DNA of 36,592 bases from a virus. Both the position numbers and the translations under genes were made by a program. The notes beneath the pieces were generated by a model. The model was not told the origin of the DNA. It made no database searches and saw nothing but the letters and a program-made list of their open reading frames with translations. The stretch covers positions 1-36,592 of the IMG/VR virus record IMGVR_UViG_3300025887_000066; one strand, written 5' to 3'. Shown piece by piece: positions 29,161 to 36,592 of the stretch (position 1 is the stretch's first letter; each line of letters starts with the position of its first letter).

Positions 29161-30669
29161 TTAGTCAATTATTCCAATAGCGCGACCGATTTCGCCAAGC
29201 CCTTCTCCAATACCACCAAACAGACCGCCTAAGTCTCCAAGACCAGCAGCAGGAGTACTAACACCAGTAACCCTATTAGTTTGTGGCGTAAACATACCAG
29301 AAAGAATGTTAGAACCTACGCCACCTAGCAGGTTAGCACGTGCTTGCTCCGCTAACAGTTGAGCCTCAATACCAGACAGAGCAGTCTCACCAAAGAGTCC
29401 TGTACCAAACTGTTGAGCCTGTTGTGCCATCTGTTGTTGTGTAAGTCCGGGTTGTAAAGCAGCTAGTAACTGTTGTTGTGGCAGATAACTAGAACCAAGG
29501 AATTGTTGACCTAATGATGCTTGTTGCATTTGTTCTGCTTGAGCCTGTTGCATAGCTCCTAGCATAGCTCTGTTACGTCCTTCTTCCTGCGCTGTAGCCA
29601 TAGCCAGCATTTCAGGAGTAGCACCGCCGTAAGCAGCAGAAGATGTTCCTAGTCTACCTTGAGCCGCTAAACGCTCTTCTAACGCAAGACGCTGGCGTTG
29701 CTCTTCAGGCATCTGTGCCGCTCTCATACGGTTAAAGATTTCTTGCTCACGTCCTGCTGTGGGCTGTTGAGCCTGACCGAAGAACTGCCCTGCACCACCA
29801 AACAATCCTTCGTACATAGATTGCTCTTCAGGCGACAAAGACATCCCTATCTCAAGACCACCTTGAGGTTGAGGCGCTGGCTGTTGATATTGCCTTGCCA
29901 TAGCATCTGCCGCAGGTTGACTGTCAGGGCTACCAGCAAAGCGGGGCATTTCAGCAGGACGACCTTGTCCACTTCCAAATGCACCGCCAGCGTCCATCAC
30001 AGTACCGGGCTGAAAAGTTCCTGGCATTGGTCTAAGAACAGGTGTAAAGCCGGGAGATACAGGCCCACCAGTCATCATAGGAGGTGCTAGAGGGTTTGGA
30101 GTTATTCCCGGTCTTCCCCTAGTCCCTTGTCCGGGCAATACCATAGAAGGTGGAGCTATCGGCATTATCCCCGGAGGAGGCGCTACAGGTCCACCAGTCA
30201 TCATAGGGGGTTGTGGTTGACCACCCATACGAGCAGTAAACGCAGATCCTGTGGGAGTAGTTACAGTAAACGGTCTGAACTGTGACTCTTGTTGACCCCT
30301 TTCTGCAAGATCCATAGAGCGTTGATAAGCTGTGTCACCTACGTTGCTAAGTCTGTCGTATGCTTCTTTAGTTAGCAAAGACCCAGCAATAGCTGGCATA
30401 GCTGGTGAGATAGCAGAGCCTATCTGTTGCACTCCTCCAAAGATGTCACCAAGAACATTACCAGCACCGGTAAGGAATTGTTGAAATCCTGTAGGGTTTG
30501 CAGCGGCAAGCTGAGGAGATATATTAGCGTTACCCATAGTAGGTATGTTAAGCCCTCCTCCAGAAAGTCCACCACCCTGCCCAGTGTAACCCGGAAGGTT
30601 TAAGCCGCTTCCTAATCCGCCCTGTCCAGTGTAACCGGGAAGGTTTAAACTGTTTGGATTTATTATCAT
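29161..30669 (-). CDS. Gly/Gln/Pro-rich virion protein candidate (502 aa)
   Basis: A 502-residue low-complexity protein. The N-terminus has a tandem repeat of LNLPGYTGQGG, two hydrophobic stretches (residues 65-105), and a Pro/Gly/Met-rich region with PPMMTGGPV twice. The Ala/Gln-rich helical segment (YGGATPEMLAMATAQEEGRN onward, 320-420) resembles the amphipathic helices of internal core proteins. The start overlaps the tail-nozzle stop as ATGA. A core or ejection protein is most likely from order; no enzyme motif seen. Confidence 0.7.
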   Translation of the reverse strand: MIINPNSLNLPGYTGQGGLGSGLNLPGYTGQGGGLSGGGLNIPTMGNANISPQLAAANPTGFQQFLTGAGNVLGDIFGGVQQIGSAISPAMPAIAGSLLTKEAYDRLSNVGDTAYQRSMDLAERGQQESQFRPFTVTTPTGSAFTARMGGQPQPPMMTGGPVAPPPGIMPIAPPSMVLPGQGTRGRPGITPNPLAPPMMTGGPVSPGFTPVLRPMPGTFQPGTVMDAGGAFGSGQGRPAEMPRFAGSPDSQPAADAMARQYQQPAPQPQGGLEIGMSLSPEEQSMYEGLFGGAGQFFGQAQQPTAGREQEIFNRMRAAQMPEEQRQRLALEERLAAQGRLGTSSAAYGGATPEMLAMATAQEEGRNRAMLGAMQQAQAEQMQQASLGQQFLGSSYLPQQQLLAALQPGLTQQQMAQQAQQFGTGLFGETALSGIEAQLLAEQARANLLGGVGSNILSGMFTPQTNRVTGVSTPAAGLGDLGGLFGGIGEGLGEIGRAIGIID

Positions 30670-32189
30670 AGTAATTTACCTATCAAAGCCATTACGTTAA
30701 TTTCCTGTAGCGATAAAGATGAGCCATTAATTTCTGATTCAAGGCCTACCTGTACACTGGTTCCATATCCTGTTGTGTTGAGACTACGTTGGTTTGTTAA
30801 CTGTCCACCTGTAAACTCTACTGTTGTATACTCACTTTCACCGTAGAACCCAGTTATCTGAGTACCTACTGTAAACTCTGCTGTAGCGTATGTTGTATCA
30901 AAGTCATACGACCACTTCATAAATACTGTTGCATTGTTAGCACCCACTAACGTAGGCTTAAGCTTCTTTAAAATCTTAATTCTTGAGCTATCACCGAATG
31001 TCAGACTAGGACTGTAATACTTAAACCTGTAACTAACATTGTTATCGGTATAACCTGTATGAGTACTAATACCGTCACTGGTTCCTATGTATAATGTTCC
31101 ATCAGTAAGTGTTGTAAATGATGTAAAACCAGTAGAAGGCCAACGAGTAACACGATAAGACCCATTCTCTAACGTGCCTCTTACATCAAAGCAGTACGTC
31201 ATGTCTTGACCAGTAAACGTCAGTAAGTAAAAACCTTCTTCGGGACTGTAAACAGACCTAAAGAACTCAGTCTCATTCTGTAACGCAGCAATAAGGTCTT
31301 TAGTGATATTGCCTGACAAACTACTAATAGGCATTGACTTTTCTTGTATGGTTCTACCAAAGCTTTTAAGTCCGGTATGCGCTAGGAATAATACATCTGT
31401 ACCTGTATACTGCACCGTGTCTCTATTAACACAACCAATACCTGCAATTGTGTCTGATAACGTCATAGAAGCAGGAGACGTAGCACCAGCATAAACAACA
31501 ATACTGTGCTTACCAAATATAATTAACAAATCATTATGTGCAGCTAACGATACAATTTCATCGTAACCATCAGGCCATACTTTAGATATGTCTATGTTAC
31601 CGCTAGAACCGCCTGACCAAGCAACACCGTCTAATAAGTCAGACCAGTATATAGTAGATTTGTCGGTACTAAAGTCTGCTGTCCATAAACGCCCATAAGC
31701 AGCTAACACTTCATGACCATACATAGTGCTGGCTACGCCTGTAGCGTGTGCGTGTACAGACATTTTCTCTACAGCGCCTGTGTGCTGAGAATATACAAGA
31801 GGTTCAAAACCACGTTGAAAGAAAAATAAGTGATCGTTAAAGTTAACAATCTTCCAATCATTAGCATTAATTGTATAACTAGCAGGAGTCTCATCAACCA
31901 GTGTAGTTGTACCGCTGATAATCTTGTTGTTACCTACAGAAAATAACTTAGTGTTTCCTGCATTGTCTCTATAGTCTTTGATAGCGCGTAATGAATCAGT
32001 ACCAAGCACAGTCTTGTTTGTTGTTATAACAGTGTGACCCTTACGTGCAGCAATACGACCACGTTTGTCAATCACGGCATTGTCTGCAATTTCTGCAAAC
32101 GACGGATCTTGAGCAAGCGGAGAATCTTCAGTGTTGATTCCTTTAAACGCTGGAGCTACAAGATTAATGCTTTGAAGTTCTTGAGCCAT
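30666..32189 (-). CDS. Tail nozzle-like structural protein (507 aa)
   Basis: A 507-residue, beta-rich protein starting MAQELQSINLVAPAFKGINT and containing IADNAVIDKRGRIAARKGH, a pattern typical of podovirus tail tubular B / nozzle analogues (…P.F.EIADNA.I…GRIAARKG). Middle strands such as LWTADFSTDKSTIYWSDL and LLIIFGKHSIVVYAG suggest propeller blades. The ATG at 32187-32189 follows the adaptor stop after one base; a longer in-frame extension upstream is only a read through the adaptor gene. It should extend the tail below the portal and adaptor. Family assignment is from memory. Confidence 0.85.
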   Translation of the reverse strand: MAQELQSINLVAPAFKGINTEDSPLAQDPSFAEIADNAVIDKRGRIAARKGHTVITTNKTVLGTDSLRAIKDYRDNAGNTKLFSVGNNKIISGTTTLVDETPASYTINANDWKIVNFNDHLFFFQRGFEPLVYSQHTGAVEKMSVHAHATGVASTMYGHEVLAAYGRLWTADFSTDKSTIYWSDLLDGVAWSGGSSGNIDISKVWPDGYDEIVSLAAHNDLLIIFGKHSIVVYAGATSPASMTLSDTIAGIGCVNRDTVQYTGTDVLFLAHTGLKSFGRTIQEKSMPISSLSGNITKDLIAALQNETEFFRSVYSPEEGFYLLTFTGQDMTYCFDVRGTLENGSYRVTRWPSTGFTSFTTLTDGTLYIGTSDGISTHTGYTDNNVSYRFKYYSPSLTFGDSSRIKILKKLKPTLVGANNATVFMKWSYDFDTTYATAEFTVGTQITGFYGESEYTTVEFTGGQLTNQRSLNTTGYGTSVQVGLESEINGSSLSLQEINVMALIGKLL

Positions 32190-32190
32190 A

Positions 32191-32838
32191 TTAGATAGTC
32201 CTAAATACCATCTCTTCAGGATGCTTTGCCGCGTCAATAGCAATAGCGTCTGACAAGTACTGGTTAGCAATAGTAAAGTACTCAGCAGTAGAAGTACCAC
32301 CTGTTTCACCACGTTCACGAGCTAACAAAGCAACAGCTAAATGTATTACTGGCTGTGAAGGTATTAACAATGTATCAGCATCAGCAGACAAATCTACCTG
32401 TCGTTTAACAGTATCAACACGTATGGTATACACACCGTCTGGTGTTGGTCCTACAAGAATCTGCGTATCACCGTTAGCATCTAAACCGTTATAAGTATAA
32501 TATTGCGGTGTTCCTTCTGAAGCGTTTCCAATGTACAGTGCTTCGTTAAACCAGTCTTTAGTTTGATACTCCATAAAACAGTTATGAGTATCGTTTAACA
32601 TTGACATTACTTTAATGTTATCACTACCGCCTGTTAATGAATAAGTATTGTCTGAAGCCGAAGTAGTTATAATTAATGTTTCACGTAACGCAGACCAATC
32701 AGCAGCTTGACCTACTAATGTTTTGGCATCGTTAATAAAATCACCTACCATCTTAACGTAGGTTGTACTAGTAACAGACGATGTTTCTTCTTCACGAAGT
32801 CTGCGTAGTACACTGTTCATAAGATTTAAATATGTCAT
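32191..32838 (-). CDS. Head-tail adaptor protein (SU10-adaptor-like)
   Basis: A 215-residue protein. NSVLRRLREEETSSV, then YVKMVGDFINDAKTLVGQAA and DWSALRETLIITTSASDNTY match the pattern of SU10-type or tail-tubular-A adaptors (VLRRLRE…V…FIN.AK…W..L). It would bind the portal ring and carry the nozzle. ATGA overlap with the upstream 904-residue gene and direct succession by the nozzle gene agree with this role. Confidence 0.88.
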   Translation of the reverse strand: MTYLNLMNSVLRRLREEETSSVTSTTYVKMVGDFINDAKTLVGQAADWSALRETLIITTSASDNTYSLTGGSDNIKVMSMLNDTHNCFMEYQTKDWFNEALYIGNASEGTPQYYTYNGLDANGDTQILVGPTPDGVYTIRVDTVKRQVDLSADADTLLIPSQPVIHLAVALLARERGETGGTSTAEYFTIANQYLSDAIAIDAAKHPEEMVFRTI

Positions 32839-35549
32839 ACCAGCATTCCTTGTACCTTTAATGGCTTAGGCATTTTTCTAGGTGATAGTCCTTTTAAGAA
32901 TGGATCAAACTTTACAGGCTGTCGTGGCATAGCCGCTACTATTTGTTCCGGTAGTTGTTGTTGTTGTAATGCAAGACCCATTAAGCCAGCACCTAATCCT
33001 TGTCCTAGTCCTGCAATGCCTTCACCAAGCCCCGCAAGACCTGCTCCAACACCACCGATTTGTTGACCTAGCCCGGTAATATCTGACCTTACCTCTTCTT
33101 CTGATCGGCTAACTGTTTCCTCAATTAACTCCTGCATGGCTGATTCTTGACTCAACAAACCTTCTTGTAACGATTCAAAGTTAACATTCACTAACAAACC
33201 AAGCTGTTCTATATCTAAACCTAACTCGTTTAACCTATCTTGAGTGTTTTCATCTAATGCTTCTATGTTACCGTCTACTTTAATTAAATCAGAAGCAATA
33301 TCAGCAACTTCCTCGCTTAATGTCCCTAAACTTCCTCCAAGAACTGCTCGCTCTTCTTCCGCTTGTTCAAACTCTTCTGCTACACTAGACTCAAAAGCTT
33401 CTTGTATTTCAGCTTGACTAAGCTGTCCTGCTTGTAGTGCTTCAAGATCGATATTAACATTGCCAAACAATTCATCAATAGTTTCACCGAATGTTTCAAA
33501 ACGCTCTTGATTTGCTTCATCAAGTTTTGTAATGTCTCCATTAACAGCAACAATAGCTTCTTGTAGTTCTTGCCTTTCATCTGAAGCAAGTGTTTGACCT
33601 TCTTCAAGAGCTTCTAAGCTTGTTAAAAAACCAGAAGTAGAAGATTCTATAACGGCTTCAAGTTGTTCAGAAGTTAAAGTTTCTGCTTCAGGTATGTTAG
33701 CTATTGTTTGATTTACAATTTCAGTAACTTCTTCAGAAGTCATGTTTTTAACATTAGGTTGATTAGCAAGAACGGTACTAATCATTTCAGCTACTTGCTC
33801 TGCTGTAGTGTAGTCAACTACTGCTGCGTCGCTTTCCCCTGCTTCTATAACATCTCCAAAAATTTCATTTGTTATAGATGTGGTATCTTGTAATTCTGAA
33901 TCATCAGCTTCTATAGAATCGTCTGAAGTAATATCAACTATTTCTTCTTCAGGTACTACTTCAGGTACTACTTCGGGGACTACTTCAGGCACTACTTCGG
34001 GGACTACTTCAGGTATTACTTCAGGTACTACTTCAGGTATTACTTCAGGTACTACTTCAGGTACTACTTCAGGGACTACTTCAGGTATTACTTCAGGTAC
34101 TACTTCAGGTATTACTTCAGGTACTACTTCAGGTACTACTTCAGGTACTACTTCAGGTACTACTTCTGCATCATTTATTAGGTCTTCTGTTTTTACTTCC
34201 TCTCCTTTTATTTCTTCTTCTACTTCTTCTTGTTCTTGTTCAACAGTATCTGTAAAAATATCGGTTTCTGTTGTTTCTTGTTCAGACTCTCCTGTTTGTT
34301 CGTATTCCGGGAGATTGAAAACAGTTTGACCTTCCCCTGCTGTTGGATAAGGAGAAACATCGGTTGTCATTTGGTCAAGAACATTAACAACACCTTGAGC
34401 GGCTCCTGAAGTTTCAAAAGCATCAGCAACAGTGTTTACAAAATCAGAAGTACTTCTTGTTATTTCTGCGACTACAGCATTCCCAGCTTCTGCTGTTTGA
34501 GTAATAAAATCACTGTAAAGAACTTCTGTTCCGTCACTAAGCGTAACAAAAGTATTTTTACCAAAAGTATTCATTGGTAATTCTGTACCGTCTGCTAACT
34601 GTACTGTATCTTGAGTAAGATTATTTAAAGACTCTGTAAGAGAATCTAAAACACCAGAGTTTTGTAAGTAGTTAATAGCAGTAGTAGTCAAACCCGCACT
34701 AATAGCAGACTCAAGTGCTTGACTTAAATCTACCTCACCAGTAGCGACAAGCTGTGCTGCTGCATTTGTGATTCCAGAAGAAGCTCCCGCAGCAAGAGCA
34801 GCATTGCCCTTAAAAACAGGACCCAATGCTTCAGCTAAAGGACCACCAGCATAAAAACTCATTGCCGCTATAATGCCAGCTTTGGCAAACTGTGTAGGTC
34901 CGGGACTGCTTACCTCTTCAGTTTTAACGTAAGCAGAACCATTCCATCGAAATTTATCACCTGACTCGCTATAAGTAATAGGACTAACACCGTACTTCTC
35001 TAACAGTGCTTGGTTAGCGTCAGAGTTAATCCAGTTATTATAAGCGCCTTGTTGAGTGCTTGTTTGCTGTCTACGAAGATTTTCTATGTTTTGTCCGGGA
35101 TCGCTAGCGTCTATAGTAAGATCAGCGTCCCCCTCAAGAATCATTTGTTGGTCTTCTGTAAAGCCAGTATCAGCCTCTGCCCAGTTTCCTGTGTCGTAAT
35201 CACCAGACTGAATTAACTGTTCACGCTCAGTCATGTAAGCAAGGTAGTTATCAAAAGAACCAAACATTTCTTGTAGTCTGTTTACGTCACCACCTTCAAA
35301 GTAATTACGCAACTCATCTACAGTTAAGTTTTGTACTTCACCGGTTTGACCATATAAATAGTCAAGATGTGCGTCTCCTTTTTCACGTCCTTCAACAAAC
35401 GTAAACGTCATTTCAGAAGGAGTGCTATCGCCTTTAACATCTCGCATAGGCTTAATACCGCCAGTCTCAGGAGGTGTTGTATCTTTTGTAGGCATAGCAG
35501 GTTTATCTGTTTTACCTGTTAGCATTCCTGTTTTAGCTTTTCTAGCCAT
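32835..35549 (-). CDS. Large virion protein with (V/I)PEV repeat and coiled-coil C-terminus (904 aa)
   Basis: A 904-residue, very acidic protein. Residues 1-220 are polar. An Ala/Gly-rich hydrophobic stretch follows (AGIIAAMSFYAGGPLAEALG, near 230). Residues 462-534 are the 18-unit (V/I)PEV array described separately, flanked by Glu-rich spacers. The C-terminal third is a helical coiled-coil region with two copies of a LDE..Q.R..E.G..I..L...VN…LE..Q…LSQ module, ending in Gly-rich repeats and a basic PRKMPKPLKVQGMLV. A stiff rod flanked by helical domains fits a fibre, spacer or ejected protein; I do not recognise a family. Confidence 0.75.
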   Translation of the reverse strand: MARKAKTGMLTGKTDKPAMPTKDTTPPETGGIKPMRDVKGDSTPSEMTFTFVEGREKGDAHLDYLYGQTGEVQNLTVDELRNYFEGGDVNRLQEMFGSFDNYLAYMTEREQLIQSGDYDTGNWAEADTGFTEDQQMILEGDADLTIDASDPGQNIENLRRQQTSTQQGAYNNWINSDANQALLEKYGVSPITYSESGDKFRWNGSAYVKTEEVSSPGPTQFAKAGIIAAMSFYAGGPLAEALGPVFKGNAALAAGASSGITNAAAQLVATGEVDLSQALESAISAGLTTTAINYLQNSGVLDSLTESLNNLTQDTVQLADGTELPMNTFGKNTFVTLSDGTEVLYSDFITQTAEAGNAVVAEITRSTSDFVNTVADAFETSGAAQGVVNVLDQMTTDVSPYPTAGEGQTVFNLPEYEQTGESEQETTETDIFTDTVEQEQEEVEEEIKGEEVKTEDLINDAEVVPEVVPEVVPEVVPEVIPEVVPEVIPEVVPEVVPEVVPEVIPEVVPEVIPEVVPEVVPEVVPEVVPEVVPEEEIVDITSDDSIEADDSELQDTTSITNEIFGDVIEAGESDAAVVDYTTAEQVAEMISTVLANQPNVKNMTSEEVTEIVNQTIANIPEAETLTSEQLEAVIESSTSGFLTSLEALEEGQTLASDERQELQEAIVAVNGDITKLDEANQERFETFGETIDELFGNVNIDLEALQAGQLSQAEIQEAFESSVAEEFEQAEEERAVLGGSLGTLSEEVADIASDLIKVDGNIEALDENTQDRLNELGLDIEQLGLLVNVNFESLQEGLLSQESAMQELIEETVSRSEEEVRSDITGLGQQIGGVGAGLAGLGEGIAGLGQGLGAGLMGLALQQQQLPEQIVAAMPRQPVKFDPFLKGLSPRKMPKPLKVQGMLV
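33949..34164 (-). repeat. 12-bp minisatellite, 18 units, coding for (V/I)PEV
   Basis: Eighteen consecutive 12-base units, 216 bp, read in frame on the minus strand as VPEV or IPEV, the last as VPEE. Unit variants include GTACCTGAAGTA, ATACCTGAAGTA, GTCCCTGAAGTA, GTCCCCGAAGTA and GTGCCTGAAGTA, showing a history of slippage and mutation. Such arrays change length by whole units and keep the frame. Confidence 0.97.
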
Positions 35550-35948
35550 TTACTTTTCCCTCGATACGCCCTTAGTCTTTTCATAAGAACGCATTGCACC
35601 AAGACCAAGCATACCCATAAGTACAGGCATCATAGTCTCAAGATCAATAAGCGGTATAGTTACTTCAATAGCCAACAACGCAAGTACAAAGTTAGTAAAC
35701 GGTATAACCATAAAGTTACCTGTCATACCTAGTACACAACACCAGCCAACAGCAGGACGCCAGCCAGAGACAAACAAGGACTTGTGTGCTGCTTCTACCT
35801 TGTTAACTTCTATCTGTGCTGTAGCAAGCTCCTGAGCGTGTATCTGAGCCATTGTAGCGACTTCATGGGCCAGCCTTGCCTTCTGGTCCTTGTCTTGTAT
35901 AAACTTGTCTAGAAGCCCTGTGACAGGCCCTATAAGCGCCTCTATCAT
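35550..35948 (-). CDS. Holin of the 3TM (GTA holin) type
   Basis: A 132-residue protein starting MIEALIGPVTGLLDKFIQDK. A charged, Ala-rich helix (ARLAHEVATMAQIHAQELAT) is followed by SGWRPAVGWCCVLGMTGNFM and two further hydrophobic segments to residue 117, ending MRSYEKTKG. This SGWRP.vGW pattern and order fit the holin family of gene-transfer-agent release (GTA_holin_3TM). It would permeabilise the inner membrane so that the M15 endolysin reaches the wall. It follows the small membrane protein (ATGA overlap). Confidence 0.88.
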   Translation of the reverse strand: MIEALIGPVTGLLDKFIQDKDQKARLAHEVATMAQIHAQELATAQIEVNKVEAAHKSLFVSGWRPAVGWCCVLGMTGNFMVIPFTNFVLALLAIEVTIPLIDLETMMPVLMGMLGLGAMRSYEKTKGVSREK

Positions 35949-36130
35949 CTGATGTACTCAGCAAAGACTAATGCACCAAGAATAAAAGGGTACAGAGCAA
36001 AAACAGCTTGACGATTAGAAGTGATGTCCTTACTTGCTGAATCAAGTTGACGTTGAATCATTTCGTAACGAACAAGACATTCCTTCTCGTGTCCTTCGAG
36101 CCTAGCTAAGAATTCTTCTGTTTTAGTCAT
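35945..36130 (-). CDS. Small single-membrane-segment protein (61 aa)
   Basis: A 61-residue protein with an N-terminal charged coiled coil (MTKTEEFLARLEGHEKECLV) and a C-terminal hydrophobic segment (AVFALYPFILGALVFAEYI). This is the layout of haemolysin XhlA-like or tail-anchored lysis accessory proteins. It lies between the 154-residue membrane protein and the holin, with overlapping starts and stops. An accessory lysis role is likely but unproven. Confidence 0.75.
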   Translation of the reverse strand: MTKTEEFLARLEGHEKECLVRYEMIQRQLDSASKDITSNRQAVFALYPFILGALVFAEYIR

Positions 36131-36592
36131 TACTTACCACCTGTTATAATAAACATTAATAACCCAGCTAAAAGCCCTGTCATCGTCACTATAGCAAAAG
36201 AACTAACAAGTGCTTCCTTTAGTTCTTGTTGTCTATAAACCGTTTCTTCTCTTTCTCTTGCTATGTTCTTCTTTAGTTCACGAAACTCTAAAAGTCCTTG
36301 ACTACCATATGCGTAGTTCAACATGGTTATCAAGTCTCTTTGTTGTGCTTCTATCTTCTTCTTTGCAGCAAAAGCTTGTATAGCCTCTGCTTCTACACTT
36401 TTCCTAAATACAACCTTCTTAAAAGGTGATGCTCTTTTTGCCTTGTTGTCTGCGTAGATGACATCAGATGCGTGTCCGTACCAAGTACTTATCTGCATCA
36501 TAGTGTCTTCAGCAGCCCTTCCTGCTTCTACCATTGCCTTTGCCATAGCAAATGCTTTAGAGGCTCCAGCAATAGCAGTAACAGGATCAATC
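36130..36592 (-). CDS. Junction-spanning membrane-associated protein (154 aa when the circle is closed)
   Basis: This is the body of a gene that starts at 161-163 in the left terminal copy and runs through the circle junction. The product has an N-terminal Ala-rich helix, a helical middle (VEAEAIQAFAAKKKIEAQQR), a charged helix NIAREREETVYRQQELKEAL, and a C-terminal membrane segment (SSFAIVTMTGLLAGLLMFII). The stop overlaps the next ATG (TAATG). It is the first of three consecutive small membrane proteins that end with the holin. A lysis or virion-membrane role is inferred; no family is recognised with confidence. Without closing the circle the frame would be misread as starting at 36546. Confidence 0.85.
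   Translation of the reverse strand, partial: IDPVTAIAGASKAFAMAKAMVEAGRAAEDTMMQISTWYGHASDVIYADNKAKRASPFKKVVFRKSVEAEAIQAFAAKKKIEAQQRDLITMLNYAYGSQGLLEFRELKKNIAREREETVYRQQELKEALVSSFAIVTMTGLLAGLLMFIITGGK
36432..36592. repeat. Terminal overlap, right copy
   Basis: Second copy of bases 1-161, with A at 36466 where the left copy has T at 35. See the left copy for the interpretation. Confidence 0.95.

Noticed and set aside
32190-32318. N-terminal Leu-rich extension of the nozzle frame resembling a signal peptide
   Set aside because: It is an out-of-frame reading of the adaptor gene; the ATG at 32187-32189 just after the adaptor stop fits the family start.
33949-34164. CRISPR-like array
   Set aside because: Units are directly adjacent with no spacers and are in frame within a long coding sequence.
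33880-34329. 149-residue plus-strand frame rich in SGTTSG
   Set aside because: It is the antisense reading of the 12-bp array in the 904-residue gene; any repeat of 12 bases leaves open frames on both strands.
1-36592. Temperate lifestyle
   Set aside because: No integrase, excisionase, repressor of known type or attachment-site repeat was found; Tyr at the 762-equivalent position of the polymerase also fits a lytic phage.
1-36592. tRNA genes
   Set aside because: No cloverleaf with a TTCGA-type arm and matching acceptor stem was seen by eye; a dedicated scan was not possible.

Overview
The window looks like an essentially complete genome of a strictly lytic, short-tailed (podovirus-type) marine phage, probably from an uncultured or metagenomic source. 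The first 161 bases recur as the last 161 bases (36432-36592) with one synonymous mismatch. The sequence therefore closes into a circle of about 36,431 bp, and one structural gene runs across the junction. I see no integrase, repressor, tRNA, CRISPR array or insertion sequence, and no phage RNA polymerase. Consensus-like sigma-70 promoters indicate transcription by the RNA polymerase of a bacterial host. Fur-box-like sites and the marine-phage type tail fibre suggest, but do not prove, a marine proteobacterium.

The layout is two divergent blocks that meet at one terminator. The leftward late block starts at a consensus promoter at 10787-10815. It encodes packaging and lysis (small terminase, M15 endolysin, large terminase), then portal, several small conserved proteins, scaffold, major capsid protein, a 986-residue tail fibre and two small accessory proteins. 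It continues across the circle junction with two small membrane proteins, a GTA-type holin, a 904-residue protein with an (V/I)PEV repeat, tail adaptor, tail nozzle candidate and four large internal-virion candidates, ending at 23669. A second consensus promoter at 6098-6126 and a likely weak terminator behind the capsid gene (3731-3771) subdivide this block.

The rightward early/middle block (11235-23644) begins with a monocistronic gene for an unknown 179-residue protein, which has its own promoter and terminator. Next come about fourteen small genes, many with CxxC pairs, including a cysteine-rich Gp88-like protein and a miniature sigma-region-4-like protein. The block continues with a T7-like replication set: Toprim primase-helicase, family A DNA polymerase, single-strand binding protein, 5'-3' exonuclease, endonuclease I, phosphoesterase, a DUF3310 protein and a B12-dependent (class II) ribonucleotide reductase. 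It ends at a UUCG-hairpin terminator (23651-23670).

The 565-bp divergent region (10670-11234) is the most unusual part. It holds opposing promoters, a 22-bp-period direct repeat and several families of perfect inverted repeats. One of these, ATTAACTGGAGTTAAT, recurs exactly four times in the genome: once abutting a -35 box, and three times directly before a start codon with the Shine-Dalgarno GGAG inside the palindrome (the 179-aa gene, the first gene of the small-gene operon, and the single-strand binding protein gene). I read this as a dedicated phage regulon. The regulator is unknown.
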